This document shows, piece by piece, positions 15,142 through 23,769 of a DNA stretch of 37,421 nucleotides. Source of the DNA: Spartobacteria bacterium (lineage in GTDB: Bacteria; Verrucomicrobiota; Verrucomicrobiia; Chthoniobacterales; UBA6821). Both the position numbers and the translations under genes were made by a program. Under the pieces are notes generated by a model. It had not been told where the DNA came from. It ran no database searches and worked only from the letters and a program-made list of their open reading frames with translations. The first letter of the stretch is position 1. Each line of letters starts with the position of its first letter. Location of the stretch: positions 1-37,421 of the forward strand of contig CANKJN010000010.1 in assembly GCA_947482345.1 (NCBI GenBank). Direction: 5' to 3'.

Positions 15142-15969
15142 ATGTCCAAGAAACGCCACATCCTTCCCGGATTCCACCTGAGCCTCGGGTGGACCGTGAC
15201 CTGGCTTTCCCTGATCGTCCTCCTGCCCGTGATCGCATTGGCAGGGAAGACCGCTTCGGGAGGGTGGGAACATTTCTGGGAAACGGTCACCGATCCCGAG
15301 GTCGTCGCGACGTATCGCGTGACCTTCGGCATCTCACTGATCGCAGCCATCATCAACGGTGTCTTCGGCTTCCTGGCGGCATGGATCTTCGCGCGCTACG
15401 AGTTCCCCGGGCGCAGGCTGTTGGAGGCCGCGACCGATCTGCCTTTCGCCCTTCCGACCGCCGTGGCCGGAATCGCCCTCACCGCCCTCTACTCGCCCAA
15501 CGAGTGGATCGGAAAATACCTTGAGCCGCTCGGGATCAAGATCGCCTTCACCCCGGCCGGTGTCCTCATCGCGATGACCTTCATCGGCTTTCCTTTTGTC
15601 GTGCGCGCGGTGCAACCGGTCATCACGGAACTCTCCTCCGATGTGGAGGAGGCCGCGGCCTGCCTCGGAGCAAGCCGCTGGCAGACCCTGCGCCATGTCG
15701 TTCTCCCTCCCCTGCTTCCCGCGCTGCTTGCCGGGATCATCATGTCCTACGGGCGCGCCGTCGGGGAATACGGCTCCATCGTCTTCATCTCCGGCAACAT
15801 CCCCTTCCGGACCGAGATCACCCCGCTGATGATCGTCACCAAGCTGGAGCAGTACGACTACACCGGGGCCGCCGCGATCGGCTTCACGATGCTGGCCGCT
15901 TCGCTCGTGATCGTCGTGATAGGAAACAAGCTCCAGAGTTGGGGCAACCGCTTCCGCAAATCCGCCTGA
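15142..15969 (+). CDS. cysT: Sulfate ABC transporter permease CysT (CysU)
   Basis: One of two membrane subunits of the sulfate importer. From the ATG at 15142 (MSKKRHILPGFHLSLGWT) the protein is 275 aa, as in E. coli CysT, with about six membrane segments. DLPFALPTAVAGIALTALYS and the EAA loop EEAAACLGASRWQTLRHVVL (coupling to the ATPase) are clear, and SYGRAVGEYGSIVFISGN is a CysT signature. A start 24 codons earlier is possible, but it would add residues that do not belong to the family. No Shine-Dalgarno sequence is visible. cysW begins 16 bp downstream. Confidence 0.94.
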   Translation: MSKKRHILPGFHLSLGWTVTWLSLIVLLPVIALAGKTASGGWEHFWETVTDPEVVATYRVTFGISLIAAIINGVFGFLAAWIFARYEFPGRRLLEAATDLPFALPTAVAGIALTALYSPNEWIGKYLEPLGIKIAFTPAGVLIAMTFIGFPFVVRAVQPVITELSSDVEEAAACLGASRWQTLRHVVLPPLLPALLAGIIMSYGRAVGEYGSIVFISGNIPFRTEITPLMIVTKLEQYDYTGAAAIGFTMLAASLVIVVIGNKLQSWGNRFRKSA

Positions 15970-15985
15970 CCACCGTTCCCGATCC

Positions 15986-16915
15986 ATGGCCAGCTTCATC
16001 GATTTCAGGAATCCTCCGGGCAGTGACCGGCGTGCCGACAGCGCCTTCCGTGCCACCTCGGAGCCGCTTTGGGTGCGGAGAATGCTGATCGGCATCGTCC
16101 TTGCCTTCTTCATCCTCTTCCTGGGACTGCCACTGGTGGTTGTCTTTCAGGGGGCTCTTGCCAAGGGAACGGAACACTTCGTTGCGGCGTTCCGCGATTA
16201 CGACATCCTGCACTCGGTCCTCATGACGCTGACGGTGACCCTGATCTCGGTCCCCGCCAACACGCTATTCGGCATTGCCGCCGCTTGGTCGATCACACGC
16301 TATCGCTTCTTCGGCCGCCAGGCGTTGCTTGCCCTGATCGACCTTCCCCTCTGGGTCTCCCCCGTGATCGGCGGCCTCGTCTACGTGCTGCTCTACGGAC
16401 GACGCGGCTACATGGGCCCGTGGCTCCAGGCGCATGACATCAAGATCATCTTCGCTCTCCCGGGCATGGTCCTTGCCACCACCTTCGTCACCTTTCCCTT
16501 CGTGGCACGAAGCCTGATCCCGCTGATGCAGGCACAGGGGTGCGAGGAGGAGGAGGCCGCGCTGACGCTTGGGGCGGGCGGTTTCCAGATCCTCAGACGG
16601 ATCACCCTTCCCAAGATCAAGTGGGGACTCTTCTACGGAGTGATCCTCTGCAATGCGCGCGCCATGGGAGAGTTCGGCGCCGTCAGCGTCGTCTCGGCGA
16701 AGATCAGCGGAAAGACCAACACTATGCCGCTCGAGATCGAACGTCTCTACGGCGACCTCCTCTTCGCGGATGCCTTTGCAGTCGCCTCGGCCCTTTCGCT
16801 ACTTGCCCTCGTCACCCTCATTCTCAAGACCCTGGCCGAGTGGAAAAACCGCCGGCAGTTCGAGGCGGGCCAACGCGCCCTTCTCGAACCGACAATCGAG
16901 GGAGCCACGAATTGA
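15986..16915 (+). CDS. cysW: Sulfate ABC transporter permease CysW
   Basis: The second membrane subunit of the sulfate importer, 309 aa. An N-terminal cytoplasmic stretch of about 30 residues precedes the first membrane segment ([20 protein letters not shown]). [36 protein letters not shown], the EAA loop [20 protein letters not shown] and [19 protein letters not shown] are typical of CysW. The protein is slightly longer than E. coli CysW (291 aa), due mainly to the N terminus. The 109 bp to cysA consist largely of two heptamer arrays. Confidence 0.94.
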   Translation: MASFIDFRNPPGSDRRADSAFRATSEPLWVRRMLIGIVLAFFILFLGLPLVVVFQGALAKGTEHFVAAFRDYDILHSVLMTLTVTLISVPANTLFGIAAAWSITRYRFFGRQALLALIDLPLWVSPVIGGLVYVLLYGRRGYMGPWLQAHDIKIIFALPGMVLATTFVTFPFVARSLIPLMQAQGCEEEEAALTLGAGGFQILRRITLPKIKWGLFYGVILCNARAMGEFGAVSVVSAKISGKTNTMPLEIERLYGDLLFADAFAVASALSLLALVTLILKTLAEWKNRRQFEAGQRALLEPTIEGATN

Positions 16916-16931
16916 ATCATGTAGCGGCCAC

Positions 16932-16959
16932 CTTTTCACTTTTCACTTTTCACTTTTCC
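16932..16959. repeat. Heptamer array (CTTTTCA)x3 plus CTTTTCC
   Basis: Three perfect tandem copies of CTTTTCA at 16932-16952 and a fourth changed copy, in the cysW-cysA gap. Confidence 0.85.
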
Positions 16960-16990
16960 ACTTCCCCCCCATTCACCATGTCACTTCCCT

Positions 16991-17018
16991 CAGCCTTCAG
17001 CCTTCAGCCTTCAGCCAT
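16991..17018. repeat. Heptamer array (CAGCCTT)x3 plus CAGCCAT
   Basis: Three perfect copies and one changed copy end 7 nt before the cysA ATG at 17025, where a ribosome-binding site would be expected. It is the same unit, in another phase, as the CTTCAGC arrays before queA and the gene at 23770. Confidence 0.85.
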
Positions 17019-17024
17019 TTCCCA

Positions 17025-17750
17025 ATGAGCATCGAAATCACCTCCCTCACCAAGAACTTCGGCGCTTTTCCCGCCGTGAAGGATGTAAGCCTGCACATCA
17101 AGACCGGCGAGATGGTCGCCTTCCTCGGCCCCAGCGGCTCGGGCAAGACCACACTCCTGCGCATCATCGCGGGGCTGGAGTTCGCCAATCATGGCGAGAT
17201 TTTCTTCGATGGCGAGAACGTGACCATGAAGAGCGCCAACGAGCGCAAGGCGGGTTTCGTCTTCCAGAGTTACGCCCTCTTCAACCACATGACGATTTTC
17301 GAGAACATCGCCTTCGGCCTGCGCGTCGCGCGGCGCTCGAAGCGACTGACGAACGAAAAGATCCGGGAGCGCGTCCTCTCCCTGCTGGAGACAATCCAAC
17401 TCTCCGGACTCGAGAACCGCTTCCCGGTGCAGCTTTCGGGTGGTCAGCGCCAGCGTGTCGCCTTCGCCCGTGCACTCGCCGTGGAACCGAGGGTCCTGTT
17501 GCTGGACGAACCTTTCGGAGCCCTCGATGCGAAAGTTCGTCGCGAACTCCGTGCCTGGCTCACCGAGTTTCACAACAAGACTCACCTGACCAGCCTCTTC
17601 GTAACCCACGATCAGGACGAAGCCTTCGACGTCGCCGACCGCGTGGTTATCATCGACAAGGGAACCATTCAGCAGATCGGGACCCCTGAGGAAGTCCGAT
17701 CAGGGGGAGGCAACGCCTTTGTCCGCGATTTCCTGGCAATCGATATCTGA
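17025..17750 (+). CDS. cysA: Sulfate ABC transporter ATPase CysA, short form without the C-terminal domain
   Basis: The ATPase that drives sulfate import. Walker A is GPSGSGKTT (35-43), the Q-loop lies in [21 protein letters not shown], the ABC signature is [15 protein letters not shown] (about 137-151), Walker B is [11 protein letters not shown] and the switch His is in [14 protein letters not shown]. The gene from ATG 17025 encodes 241 aa; well-known CysA proteins have about 350-365 aa because of a C-terminal regulatory (TOBE-like) region. Here the protein ends shortly after the [20 protein letters not shown] segment that normally precedes it. The stop is clean, with no frameshift evidence, so this looks like a short form rather than a broken gene. 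Confidence 0.92.
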   Translation: MSIEITSLTKNFGAFPAVKDVSLHIKTGEMVAFLGPSGSGKTTLLRIIAGLEFANHGEIFFDGENVTMKSANERKAGFVFQSYALFNHMTIFENIAFGLRVARRSKRLTNEKIRERVLSLLETIQLSGLENRFPVQLSGGQRQRVAFARALAVEPRVLLLDEPFGALDAKVRRELRAWLTEFHNKTHLTSLFVTHDQDEAFDVADRVVIIDKGTIQQIGTPEEVRSGGGNAFVRDFLAIDI

Positions 17751-17784
17751 ACGATCAGTAGAGTTACTAGGTAACAGGCAGGCT

Positions 17785-18813
17785 CTAGCAAATCGAATCG
17801 AGTACGCCGCGTAGATACTCCGTCATCGCGCGCAGGGCGGCGGCATGACGGTTATCCTGAACATGGATAAGTTCGGCCTCAGCCTCATCGACAAGACTAC
17901 GGGCGGCCTGAACCGATGCAGGAAGCGATCCCCTCGAGGTCACCAGGGCGGCGAGTTCGGCGGCAGGCATCGGTTCCTCGGAGAGGAAGCGGGAGCGGAG
18001 TTCGTCCCTTTCCTTCGCGGATGCGTTCTGGAGAAGCAACAGGACGGGAAGGGTGAACTTCCCGCAGGCAATATCGGTGCCGAGCGTCTTGCCGATCATC
18101 TCCTCGTCGCCGACGAGATCGATGCAGTCGTCGAGCACCTGGTAGGCGATGCCCACCTTGTTGCCGTAGTTCTTGAGCGCACTGATCACTGCAGGGGAAG
18201 CACCGCTCAGGAATGCTCCCAACTCGCAGGAGACGGCGAAAAGGGCTCCGGTCTTCATCTGAACCATCCGGTAATACTCCGACAGCGGAAGATTCAGATC
18301 GAATCGGCGCTGGGTCTGAAGGATCTCACCCGTGCAGACATCGGCGGCGGCATCGGCGATCCTGCGTGAGACATCCGAGTTGGAAAACTTCGTCGAGAGA
18401 CGCAGGGCATGCGCGAAGAGGACGTCCCCCACGAGGACGGTGAGGGAATTCCCCCACTTGGCATTAAGGGTCGGTCGGTCGCGGCGCCGGTCGGCACCGT
18501 CCATGATGTCGTCATGGACGAGGCTCGCGATGTGGATGAGTTCCACGATGACCGCCAGGTCGACATGATCGGAAACGATGCGACCCGTGGCGCCTCCGGA
18601 GAGAAGCGCCAGGGCGGGTCGCAGGCGCTTGCCGCTACCCCCGATGGCATACTCGAAATAGTGCTCGATTCCGGCATCGACGGACTTCGACTGTTCGCGG
18701 ATCCGTTCCTCCACCGAGTAGAGGTCGGGGCCGATCAGTTCGATTGCGGAGGCGAACGAGGCGTTCGACTTTGGGTCAATGTCCTTGGTGGACCATCTTG
18801 TGAAATTTTTCAC
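17785..18813 (-). CDS. ispB: Polyprenyl diphosphate synthase (long-chain trans type)
   Basis: The enzyme condenses isopentenyl diphosphate units onto an allylic primer, giving the chain for menaquinone or ubiquinone. The 342-aa protein has GKRLRP (61-66), the first Asp-rich motif DDIMD (101-105) and the second DDCID (228-232). Ala at the fifth position before the first motif (IASLVHDD) is small, which in this family goes with long chains. The product length cannot be read from sequence, so ispB is a best-guess symbol; HepT-like is an alternative. The gene converges on cysA with 34 bp between the stops. Confidence 0.88.
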   Translation of the reverse strand: MKNFTRWSTKDIDPKSNASFASAIELIGPDLYSVEERIREQSKSVDAGIEHYFEYAIGGSGKRLRPALALLSGGATGRIVSDHVDLAVIVELIHIASLVHDDIMDGADRRRDRPTLNAKWGNSLTVLVGDVLFAHALRLSTKFSNSDVSRRIADAAADVCTGEILQTQRRFDLNLPLSEYYRMVQMKTGALFAVSCELGAFLSGASPAVISALKNYGNKVGIAYQVLDDCIDLVGDEEMIGKTLGTDIACGKFTLPVLLLLQNASAKERDELRSRFLSEEPMPAAELAALVTSRGSLPASVQAARSLVDEAEAELIHVQDNRHAAALRAMTEYLRGVLDSIC

Positions 18814-19117
18814 ATGGGCAGTTTCCCCGATCTGGAACCCATCGTCAATGCCGCGCGGATCATCGATATCCCGGATCGCTCCCGGATACCCTGTCGGTCA
18901 CGATATTTTGGCTTTTCGCCATGAGGAGTGGGAAGATATTCGGAGTGGGTTTCACGCAAAGGACGCGACGATCGCAAAGAGGGGCTCCCCGTCGCTGTGT
19001 TGTTACCGGCGGGGTAGTTTCATCGTGCGCTGGTCTTCTCTTCCACCTTGGCGACCTTTGCGACCGTTGCGTGAAATCATTCTCTTTCAATCAACCCGCC
19101 GCAAACAGCGAGGTGCC
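18814..19117. other. Gene-free stretch between the SDR and prenyl synthase genes
   Basis: No gene was seen. The stretch holds an inverted-repeat element (18950-19076). A promoter for the prenyl synthase gene is expected here, but none stands out. Confidence 0.5.
18950..19076. repeat. Inverted-repeat element with GCAAAG-rich arms
   Basis: TTTCACGCAAAGGACGCGAC and ATCGCAAAG (18950-18979) pair with CTTTGCGACCGTTGCGTGAAA (19056-19076). The ends match perfectly over TTTCACGCAA; the inner part pairs as CGCAAAG/CTTTGCG with offset. Arms of this TTTCACGCAAAG type are widespread between genes in several phyla. Confidence 0.6.
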
Positions 19118-19951
19118 CTAATTTTTTTTAGGCTTCCTTGTGCCGGCACCCAGTTGAATCGCGGTACGGATAAGAGGAAACGGTAGCAGCCTCACGCCGC
19201 GCACAAGAAGCGCCAGCAGCCTGTTGGGGATCACTCCGGGCTTGTCACGTTCGAGTCCCGACAAGGCTTCGTGAACCACGGAATCAGGCGAAGTTGCCAA
19301 CGCCGGATGGGACCGATCCATCGCTCGGATCGTCTCCCCATTACGGCTGGCCACCTCGAAGAACTCGGTAGGCACCGGCCCCGGACAGAGAGCGGTCACG
19401 GCGATCCCCTCCCCGGCAAGCTCCATGCGAAGCGCCTCGCTGAAACTCGTCACATAAGCCTTGCTTGCCGCGTAGACAGCCATCTCGGGGAGTGGGAAGA
19501 ATCCTGCTATCGAACTGACATTCAGGATGCCCGCAGACCTTTGGGAGCGTAGCATCGGCAGGAGCAGGTGGGTGAGATGGGTCAGCGCCGTGACATTCAC
19601 CTCCAGAACGGGTGCGAGTCGGTTCCAATCGGCCGAGTCAAAGGAGCCGAGATCACCCAACCCCGCGTTGTTAATGAGCAGGTTGAGCGGGATTTCCTCG
19701 CGGATGATCCATGCAGCAAGACGCCCCCTTTCCCCGGACTTCGCCAAATCGGCCGGAAGCGCATCAACAACAAGGGAAGGAAAGTCGGCGCGGAGCGAGT
19801 TTGCAAGGGATGCAAGACGATCCTCGCGACGGCCGACGAGGATCAGGCGCGAAGCCTTCGGAGCCAACTGACGCGCAAACTCTGCTCCCAGCCCCGCCGT
19901 GGCACCGGTGATCAGGGCGGTGCATCCCTTGGTGGTGAATCGTGGCCTCAT
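19118..19951 (-). CDS. Short-chain dehydrogenase/reductase
   Basis: A classical SDR of 277 aa, NAD(P)-dependent. The nucleotide motif is TGATAGLG (15-22), followed by NNAG (94-97), the catalytic Ser in NVSSIAG (146-147) and YAASK (Tyr160, Lys164). Basic residues after the second strand (GRREDR) favour NADPH. The region after YxxxK (CPGPVPTEF) is also typical. The substrate cannot be predicted; the C-terminal 60 residues resemble DltE-like short-chain reductases. The gene overlaps the upstream substrate-binding lipoprotein gene by 4 nt (ATGA), so it is translated as part of that run. Confidence 0.88.
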   Translation of the reverse strand: MRPRFTTKGCTALITGATAGLGAEFARQLAPKASRLILVGRREDRLASLANSLRADFPSLVVDALPADLAKSGERGRLAAWIIREEIPLNLLINNAGLGDLGSFDSADWNRLAPVLEVNVTALTHLTHLLLPMLRSQRSAGILNVSSIAGFFPLPEMAVYAASKAYVTSFSEALRMELAGEGIAVTALCPGPVPTEFFEVASRNGETIRAMDRSHPALATSPDSVVHEALSGLERDKPGVIPNRLLALLVRGVRLLPFPLIRTAIQLGAGTRKPKKN

Positions 19952-21555
19952 GGTTGATCAGACTTTTTCAGGAAGATCTCCCTCAGGGGATGTTCGTCGA
20001 GCACATTCGCCTCGATGCCTCCTATCCGGTTTCCGTCATAGAGCTGGATCCCGACATAGAAGAAAATCGGGGCTATCGGCGCCTCCTCGCACACAAGGAA
20101 CTCCTCGGCCCTCCGCAGCATTGCGAAGCGGCGCACGGGATCACTTTCTGCCGCGGACTCACCGATCAGGCGGTCGTACGCTGCACTGCTCCAGCCGGTG
20201 CGGTTGTTCCCGCTACCCGAGAGAAAGAGATCCAGGAAGGTGTTCGGATCCGGGTAATCCCCCACCCAACTGGAACGGGCGATGCCGAAATCGAGTGATC
20301 CAAGCGAGTTGAGGTAGACCTTCCACTCCTGACGGGCTGGCTGTACGGTGACGCCGAGCACCTCCATCCACATCGACTGGAGCTCGATCGCCATCCCCTC
20401 ATTGAGTTCCCCCTCGCTGTAGAGATAGGTCGTCAGGGGAAAACCCTTTCCTCCCGGGTATCCCGCCTCGGCCAGCAACCTGCGCGCCTCCACGGCATTC
20501 TCCGGAAGACCTGACGGAGCCTCATACCCGGGAATCCCCGGTGGAACGAAGCTCAGGGCATCGGTCTCCCCGGCCCGGGTGATCTTGGTCGTGACGCGCT
20601 TCCGGTCGAGTGCCATCGAGAAGGCCTTGCGAACGCGGACGTCTGTAAAGGGTCCCTTGGCACAGTTGAAACGGAGGAAGTAGGTGCCAAGAAAGGGCGC
20701 GGCGTGGAAGTCGGGACGGACTTTGAGTGCATCGAGCAGCGACGGCGGAGCAAGCCCCTTGTCCATGATCAGGTCCGCCTGGCCCGCGGCGTAGAAATTG
20801 TAGGCGACGTTGGCCTTGCTGATCGGGAGGATCCGGATGGATCGGAGGGAGACGTTCGCCTGATCCCAGTAGAGGGGATTATTCGCAAGACGGACCGAAT
20901 CATTGATCCTCCACTCCTCAAGAAGGAACGCCCCATTGCCCACGAGCTTACCCGGCTTCACCCAATCGTCGCCGTATTTACCGATCAGGTCGGTCCGCAC
21001 GGGGTAGAGCGTCGGAAAGGCGCAGAGATCGAGGAAGTAAGGGGTCGGTTGCCGGAGCTTCACCACCAGCGTCCGCTCATCGGGGGCCTTCACACCCACG
21101 GAGGAGAAATCGGCGCCCTTTCCAGCTGAGCCGTCCCTGCCATTGGCAAATTCCTCCGCACCCTGCACGGGAAAGAGCTGGTAGCTGTAGGCCGAAGCCG
21201 TGGCGGGATCAAGCGTGCGGCGCCAGGAATCCAAGAAGTCTCCTGCCCTAACGGGCCGGCCATCGCTCCATCGCGCATCGGGACGGAGGTGAAAGGTGTA
21301 GGTCAGACGATCCGGCGAAATCTCCCACGAAGAGGCGACGCCGGGGCCGCTCCTTCCATGACGGTCGAATCGCAACAGCCCCTCGAAGAGGGCATTCACG
21401 ATCCGCCCCTCGGGCTGACCGGTGATGAGCGCGGGATCGAGCGTCTCGGGCTCCGCGCCGTTGATGAAGACCAGATCGGCACGCTGCTCGCGCGGGGCAC
21501 ACCCCTGCGTGAACAGAAGCGCCCCGGAAAGAAGCGTGAGGAAACCTCTCTTCAT
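19948..21555 (-). CDS. Oligopeptide-type ABC transporter substrate-binding lipoprotein (SBP family 5)
   Basis: The 535-aa protein has a lipoprotein signal with Cys19 (FTQGC) and the SBP_bac_5 layout: NGAEPETLDPALITG at the mature N terminus, the GLLRFDRHG and SWEISPDRLTYTFHLRPDARWSDG segments, then VRKAFSMALDRKRV and GDYPDPNTFLDLF. This family captures di- or oligopeptides for import; some members (MppA) bind murein peptides. No permease or ATPase genes are adjacent, so it must work with a transporter encoded elsewhere. It overlaps both neighbours by 4 nt. Confidence 0.9.
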   Translation of the reverse strand: MKRGFLTLLSGALLFTQGCAPREQRADLVFINGAEPETLDPALITGQPEGRIVNALFEGLLRFDRHGRSGPGVASSWEISPDRLTYTFHLRPDARWSDGRPVRAGDFLDSWRRTLDPATASAYSYQLFPVQGAEEFANGRDGSAGKGADFSSVGVKAPDERTLVVKLRQPTPYFLDLCAFPTLYPVRTDLIGKYGDDWVKPGKLVGNGAFLLEEWRINDSVRLANNPLYWDQANVSLRSIRILPISKANVAYNFYAAGQADLIMDKGLAPPSLLDALKVRPDFHAAPFLGTYFLRFNCAKGPFTDVRVRKAFSMALDRKRVTTKITRAGETDALSFVPPGIPGYEAPSGLPENAVEARRLLAEAGYPGGKGFPLTTYLYSEGELNEGMAIELQSMWMEVLGVTVQPARQEWKVYLNSLGSLDFGIARSSWVGDYPDPNTFLDLFLSGSGNNRTGWSSAAYDRLIGESAAESDPVRRFAMLRRAEEFLVCEEAPIAPIFFYVGIQLYDGNRIGGIEANVLDEHPLREIFLKKSDQP

Positions 21556-22550
21556 GACATCAACGGCAATGCATGGCTGCAGGGGATTCCCGAGGCGAAC
21601 TCCGTGAGACTTTTGACCGTCGTCTCCGCAATGTTCCGAAGGGCATGGTCGGTAAGGAAAGCCTGATGCCCCGTGACGACCACGTTGGGGAATGTCAGCA
21701 GGCGGGCGAAGGTATCGTCGTCGATGATGTCCGAGGAGTGATCCTCGAAGAAAAGGGAGGCCTCCTCCTCGTAGACATCGATCGCGAGAAAGCCGACCTT
21801 ACGGCTCTTGAGCGCCTCCACCACGGCGGGAGTGTCGATCAGCGCGCCACGGCTCGTGTTGATGAGGAAGACCCCGTCCTTCATCATCGAGATCGCCGCC
21901 TTGTCGATGAGATGGTGGGTGGAGGGCATCAGCGGGACATGGAGCGTCAGGATATCGGAGTAGCGGAAGAGCTCCTCCCGCGTATCGACATAGGAGGCAA
22001 GCAGGGTCACCTCCTCGTTGGGCTCCTCGTCGTAGGCCAGAATCCTGCACCCGAAACCGCTCAGTAATCTGACCACGGCCGTGCCGATGCGACCCGTTCC
22101 GCAGACACCGACAGTCTTCTCCCGTAGCTCAAATCCGCAGAGACCCTCGAGATTGAAGTCGGCACGCCTCACGCGGTTGTGACCCTCGTGGATGTGTCGG
22201 GCCAGAGTCAGGATCAGCCCGATCGTGAACTCCGCCACGGCGTTGGGGGAGTAGGCGGGAACATATGCCAGCTGAATGCCCAACTCTTGGGCCGCCTTGA
22301 TGTCGATCTGGTTAAAACCGGCACTCCGGGTCGCAAGAAAGCGTGCTCCTCCCCCGGCAAGTTTTTCCAGAACGGTGCGGTTTGCCGAGTCGTTGACGAA
22401 GATCAGGACCGCCTCATGCCCCGCAGCCAACGCCGCCGTGTGAGCGTCCAACCTTGGTTCCAGAAAAGTGAACTCTAGGGAAGACCCCTTGGCTGCCTCT
22501 TCCAAGGCGCGGCGTTCATACTTCTTGGTGTTGAAGACCGCGATTCTCAT
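21552..22550 (-). CDS. ldhA: D-lactate dehydrogenase-type 2-hydroxyacid dehydrogenase
   Basis: The enzyme reduces pyruvate (or a related 2-oxoacid) with NADH to the D-hydroxyacid. Length is 332 aa, normal for LdhA. Visible are TRSAGFNQIDIKAA (substrate loop), VPAYSPNAVAEFTIGLIL, the NAD-binding VGVCGTGRIGTAVVRLL, the catalytic Arg in INTSRGALIDT, the Glu in AIDVYEEEASLFFED (the double-Glu style of LdhA) and the catalytic His in VVTGHQAFLT. It is the first gene of a three-gene minus-strand run with 4-nt overlaps; the link to the peptide-binding protein is not obvious. Confidence 0.9.
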   Translation of the reverse strand: MRIAVFNTKKYERRALEEAAKGSSLEFTFLEPRLDAHTAALAAGHEAVLIFVNDSANRTVLEKLAGGGARFLATRSAGFNQIDIKAAQELGIQLAYVPAYSPNAVAEFTIGLILTLARHIHEGHNRVRRADFNLEGLCGFELREKTVGVCGTGRIGTAVVRLLSGFGCRILAYDEEPNEEVTLLASYVDTREELFRYSDILTLHVPLMPSTHHLIDKAAISMMKDGVFLINTSRGALIDTPAVVEALKSRKVGFLAIDVYEEEASLFFEDHSSDIIDDDTFARLLTFPNVVVTGHQAFLTDHALRNIAETTVKSLTEFASGIPCSHALPLMS

Positions 22551-22632
22551 CTCCTCCCATCATGAAAAGATTTAGTGGAACCTGAAAGCTGAATAAAATC
22601 ATGTGGGGTCCTACGCCCCTCGCCAGTTTTTC

Positions 22633-22667
22633 CTTCAGACTTCGGCCTTCAGCGTTCAGCCTTCAGC
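22633..22667. repeat. CTTCAGC-type heptamer array before queA, 5 units
   Basis: Units read CTTCAGA, CTTCGGC, CTTCAGC, GTTCAGC, CTTCAGC. The array ends 11 nt before the queA ATG at 22679, and no Shine-Dalgarno sequence is present between. Confidence 0.8.
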
Positions 22668-22678
22668 CTCTTCCTGCC

Positions 22679-23665
22679 ATGTCTTCCCTTCTCTCCGACT
22701 ACCAATACGACCTGCCGCCTGAGTTGATTGCCGATCGTCCCGCCCTTCGGCGGCAGGACTCGCGGATGCTGGTACTGCATCGAGGTACTGGGCGGATCGA
22801 GCATCGGGGTTTCGCCGATCTGCCGGAATACATCACACCACAGGATCTTCTTGTCCTCAATGACAGCAAGGTCATCCCGGCCCGACTACACGACGCCACA
22901 GGAAAGATCGAGATGCTGCTGCTGGAGCAACGCGGCCCGCTCCACTGGACAGCCATGGTACGTCCCGGCAAGAAGATGCGTGAAGGTGCCTCCGTCGAGG
23001 TGGCCGGCACGACGGCCACGGTCTCGGAGGTTCTGGATGACGGCACCCGCCTGCTGGAGTTCTCCGCTCCGCCGGATCTGGATCACCACGGCGAGATGCC
23101 GATCCCTCCCTACTTCCATCGTCCCTCGGACGAGCAGGACAAGGAGCGATACCAGACGGTCTATGCGAGGGATCCCGGCTCCGTGGCGGCTCCGACGGCC
23201 GGCCTTCACTTCACAAAGGAGATCCTGGCCTCGCTGCCCCACGCATTCGTAACACTCCATGTAGGCGCGGGAACCTTCCATCCCGTGAAGACCGATGATG
23301 TCTCCGAGCACCGGATGCACTCTGAGTATTATTCCCTCTCGGAGGAGACTGCTTCGAGGATCAATGCCGCCAAGGCCTCGGGCGGAAAACTCATCGCGGT
23401 AGGCACCACCACCGCCCGCGTTCTGGAATCACAGGCACCCAGCCAACTCGCCGCCGCCTCGGGCTCGACGGATATCTTCATCAGGCCACCCCACCGGTTC
23501 CGGCACATCGATGCCCTTCAGACCAACTTCCATCTCCCCGGCTCCACCCTCCTGATGCTGGTGAGCGCCTTGGCGGGAAGGGAACTCATCCTGGAGGCCT
23601 ACAACGAGGCTGTGCGAGAGAAATACCGCTTCTTCAGCTACGGCGACTGCATGCTGATTTTGTGA
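22679..23665 (+). CDS. queA: tRNA preQ1(34) S-adenosylmethionine ribosyltransferase-isomerase QueA
   Basis: QueA transfers and isomerises the ribosyl part of SAM onto preQ1 in tRNA to make epoxyqueuosine. The 328-aa protein has the family N terminus YQYDLPPELIADRPALRRQD, LNDSKVIPARL, FHRPSDEQDKERYQTVYA, GSVAAPTAGLHFT, VTLHVGAGTFHPVK and the C-terminal QTNFHLPGSTLLMLVSA and YRFFSYGDCMLI. The start at 22679 (MSSLLSDYQYDLPPE) fits the family; an earlier in-frame ATG at 22601 would translate heptamer repeats. Slightly shorter than E. coli QueA (356 aa). Confidence 0.95.
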   Translation: MSSLLSDYQYDLPPELIADRPALRRQDSRMLVLHRGTGRIEHRGFADLPEYITPQDLLVLNDSKVIPARLHDATGKIEMLLLEQRGPLHWTAMVRPGKKMREGASVEVAGTTATVSEVLDDGTRLLEFSAPPDLDHHGEMPIPPYFHRPSDEQDKERYQTVYARDPGSVAAPTAGLHFTKEILASLPHAFVTLHVGAGTFHPVKTDDVSEHRMHSEYYSLSEETASRINAAKASGGKLIAVGTTTARVLESQAPSQLAAASGSTDIFIRPPHRFRHIDALQTNFHLPGSTLLMLVSALAGRELILEAYNEAVREKYRFFSYGDCMLIL

Positions 23666-23680
23666 TTCCTCGGATCACAG

Positions 23681-23760
23681 GCTGAAGACCGAAGCGGTTT
23701 AGACTGAAGGCCGGATTAGATTTTTCTTCAGCCTTCAGCCTTCAGCCTTTAGCCTTCAGC
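23681..23760. repeat. Opposed heptamer arrays between queA and the HD gene
   Basis: Five direct units lie at 23726-23760 (CTTCAGC x3, CTTTAGC, CTTCAGC), 9 nt before the next ATG. About 20 nt upstream, GCTGAAGACCGAAGCGGTTTAG and ACTGAAGG (about 23684-23710) carry the complement of the same unit. The two sets can pair (GGCTGAAG with CTTCAGCC), which could form a hairpin that acts as a queA terminator or hides the next start. Confidence 0.65.
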
Positions 23761-23769
23761 CTTTCCCTC

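Noticed and set aside
23726-23760. Heptamer arrays considered as CRISPR
   Set aside because: The units are 7 nt long and have no spacers; these are tandem repeats.
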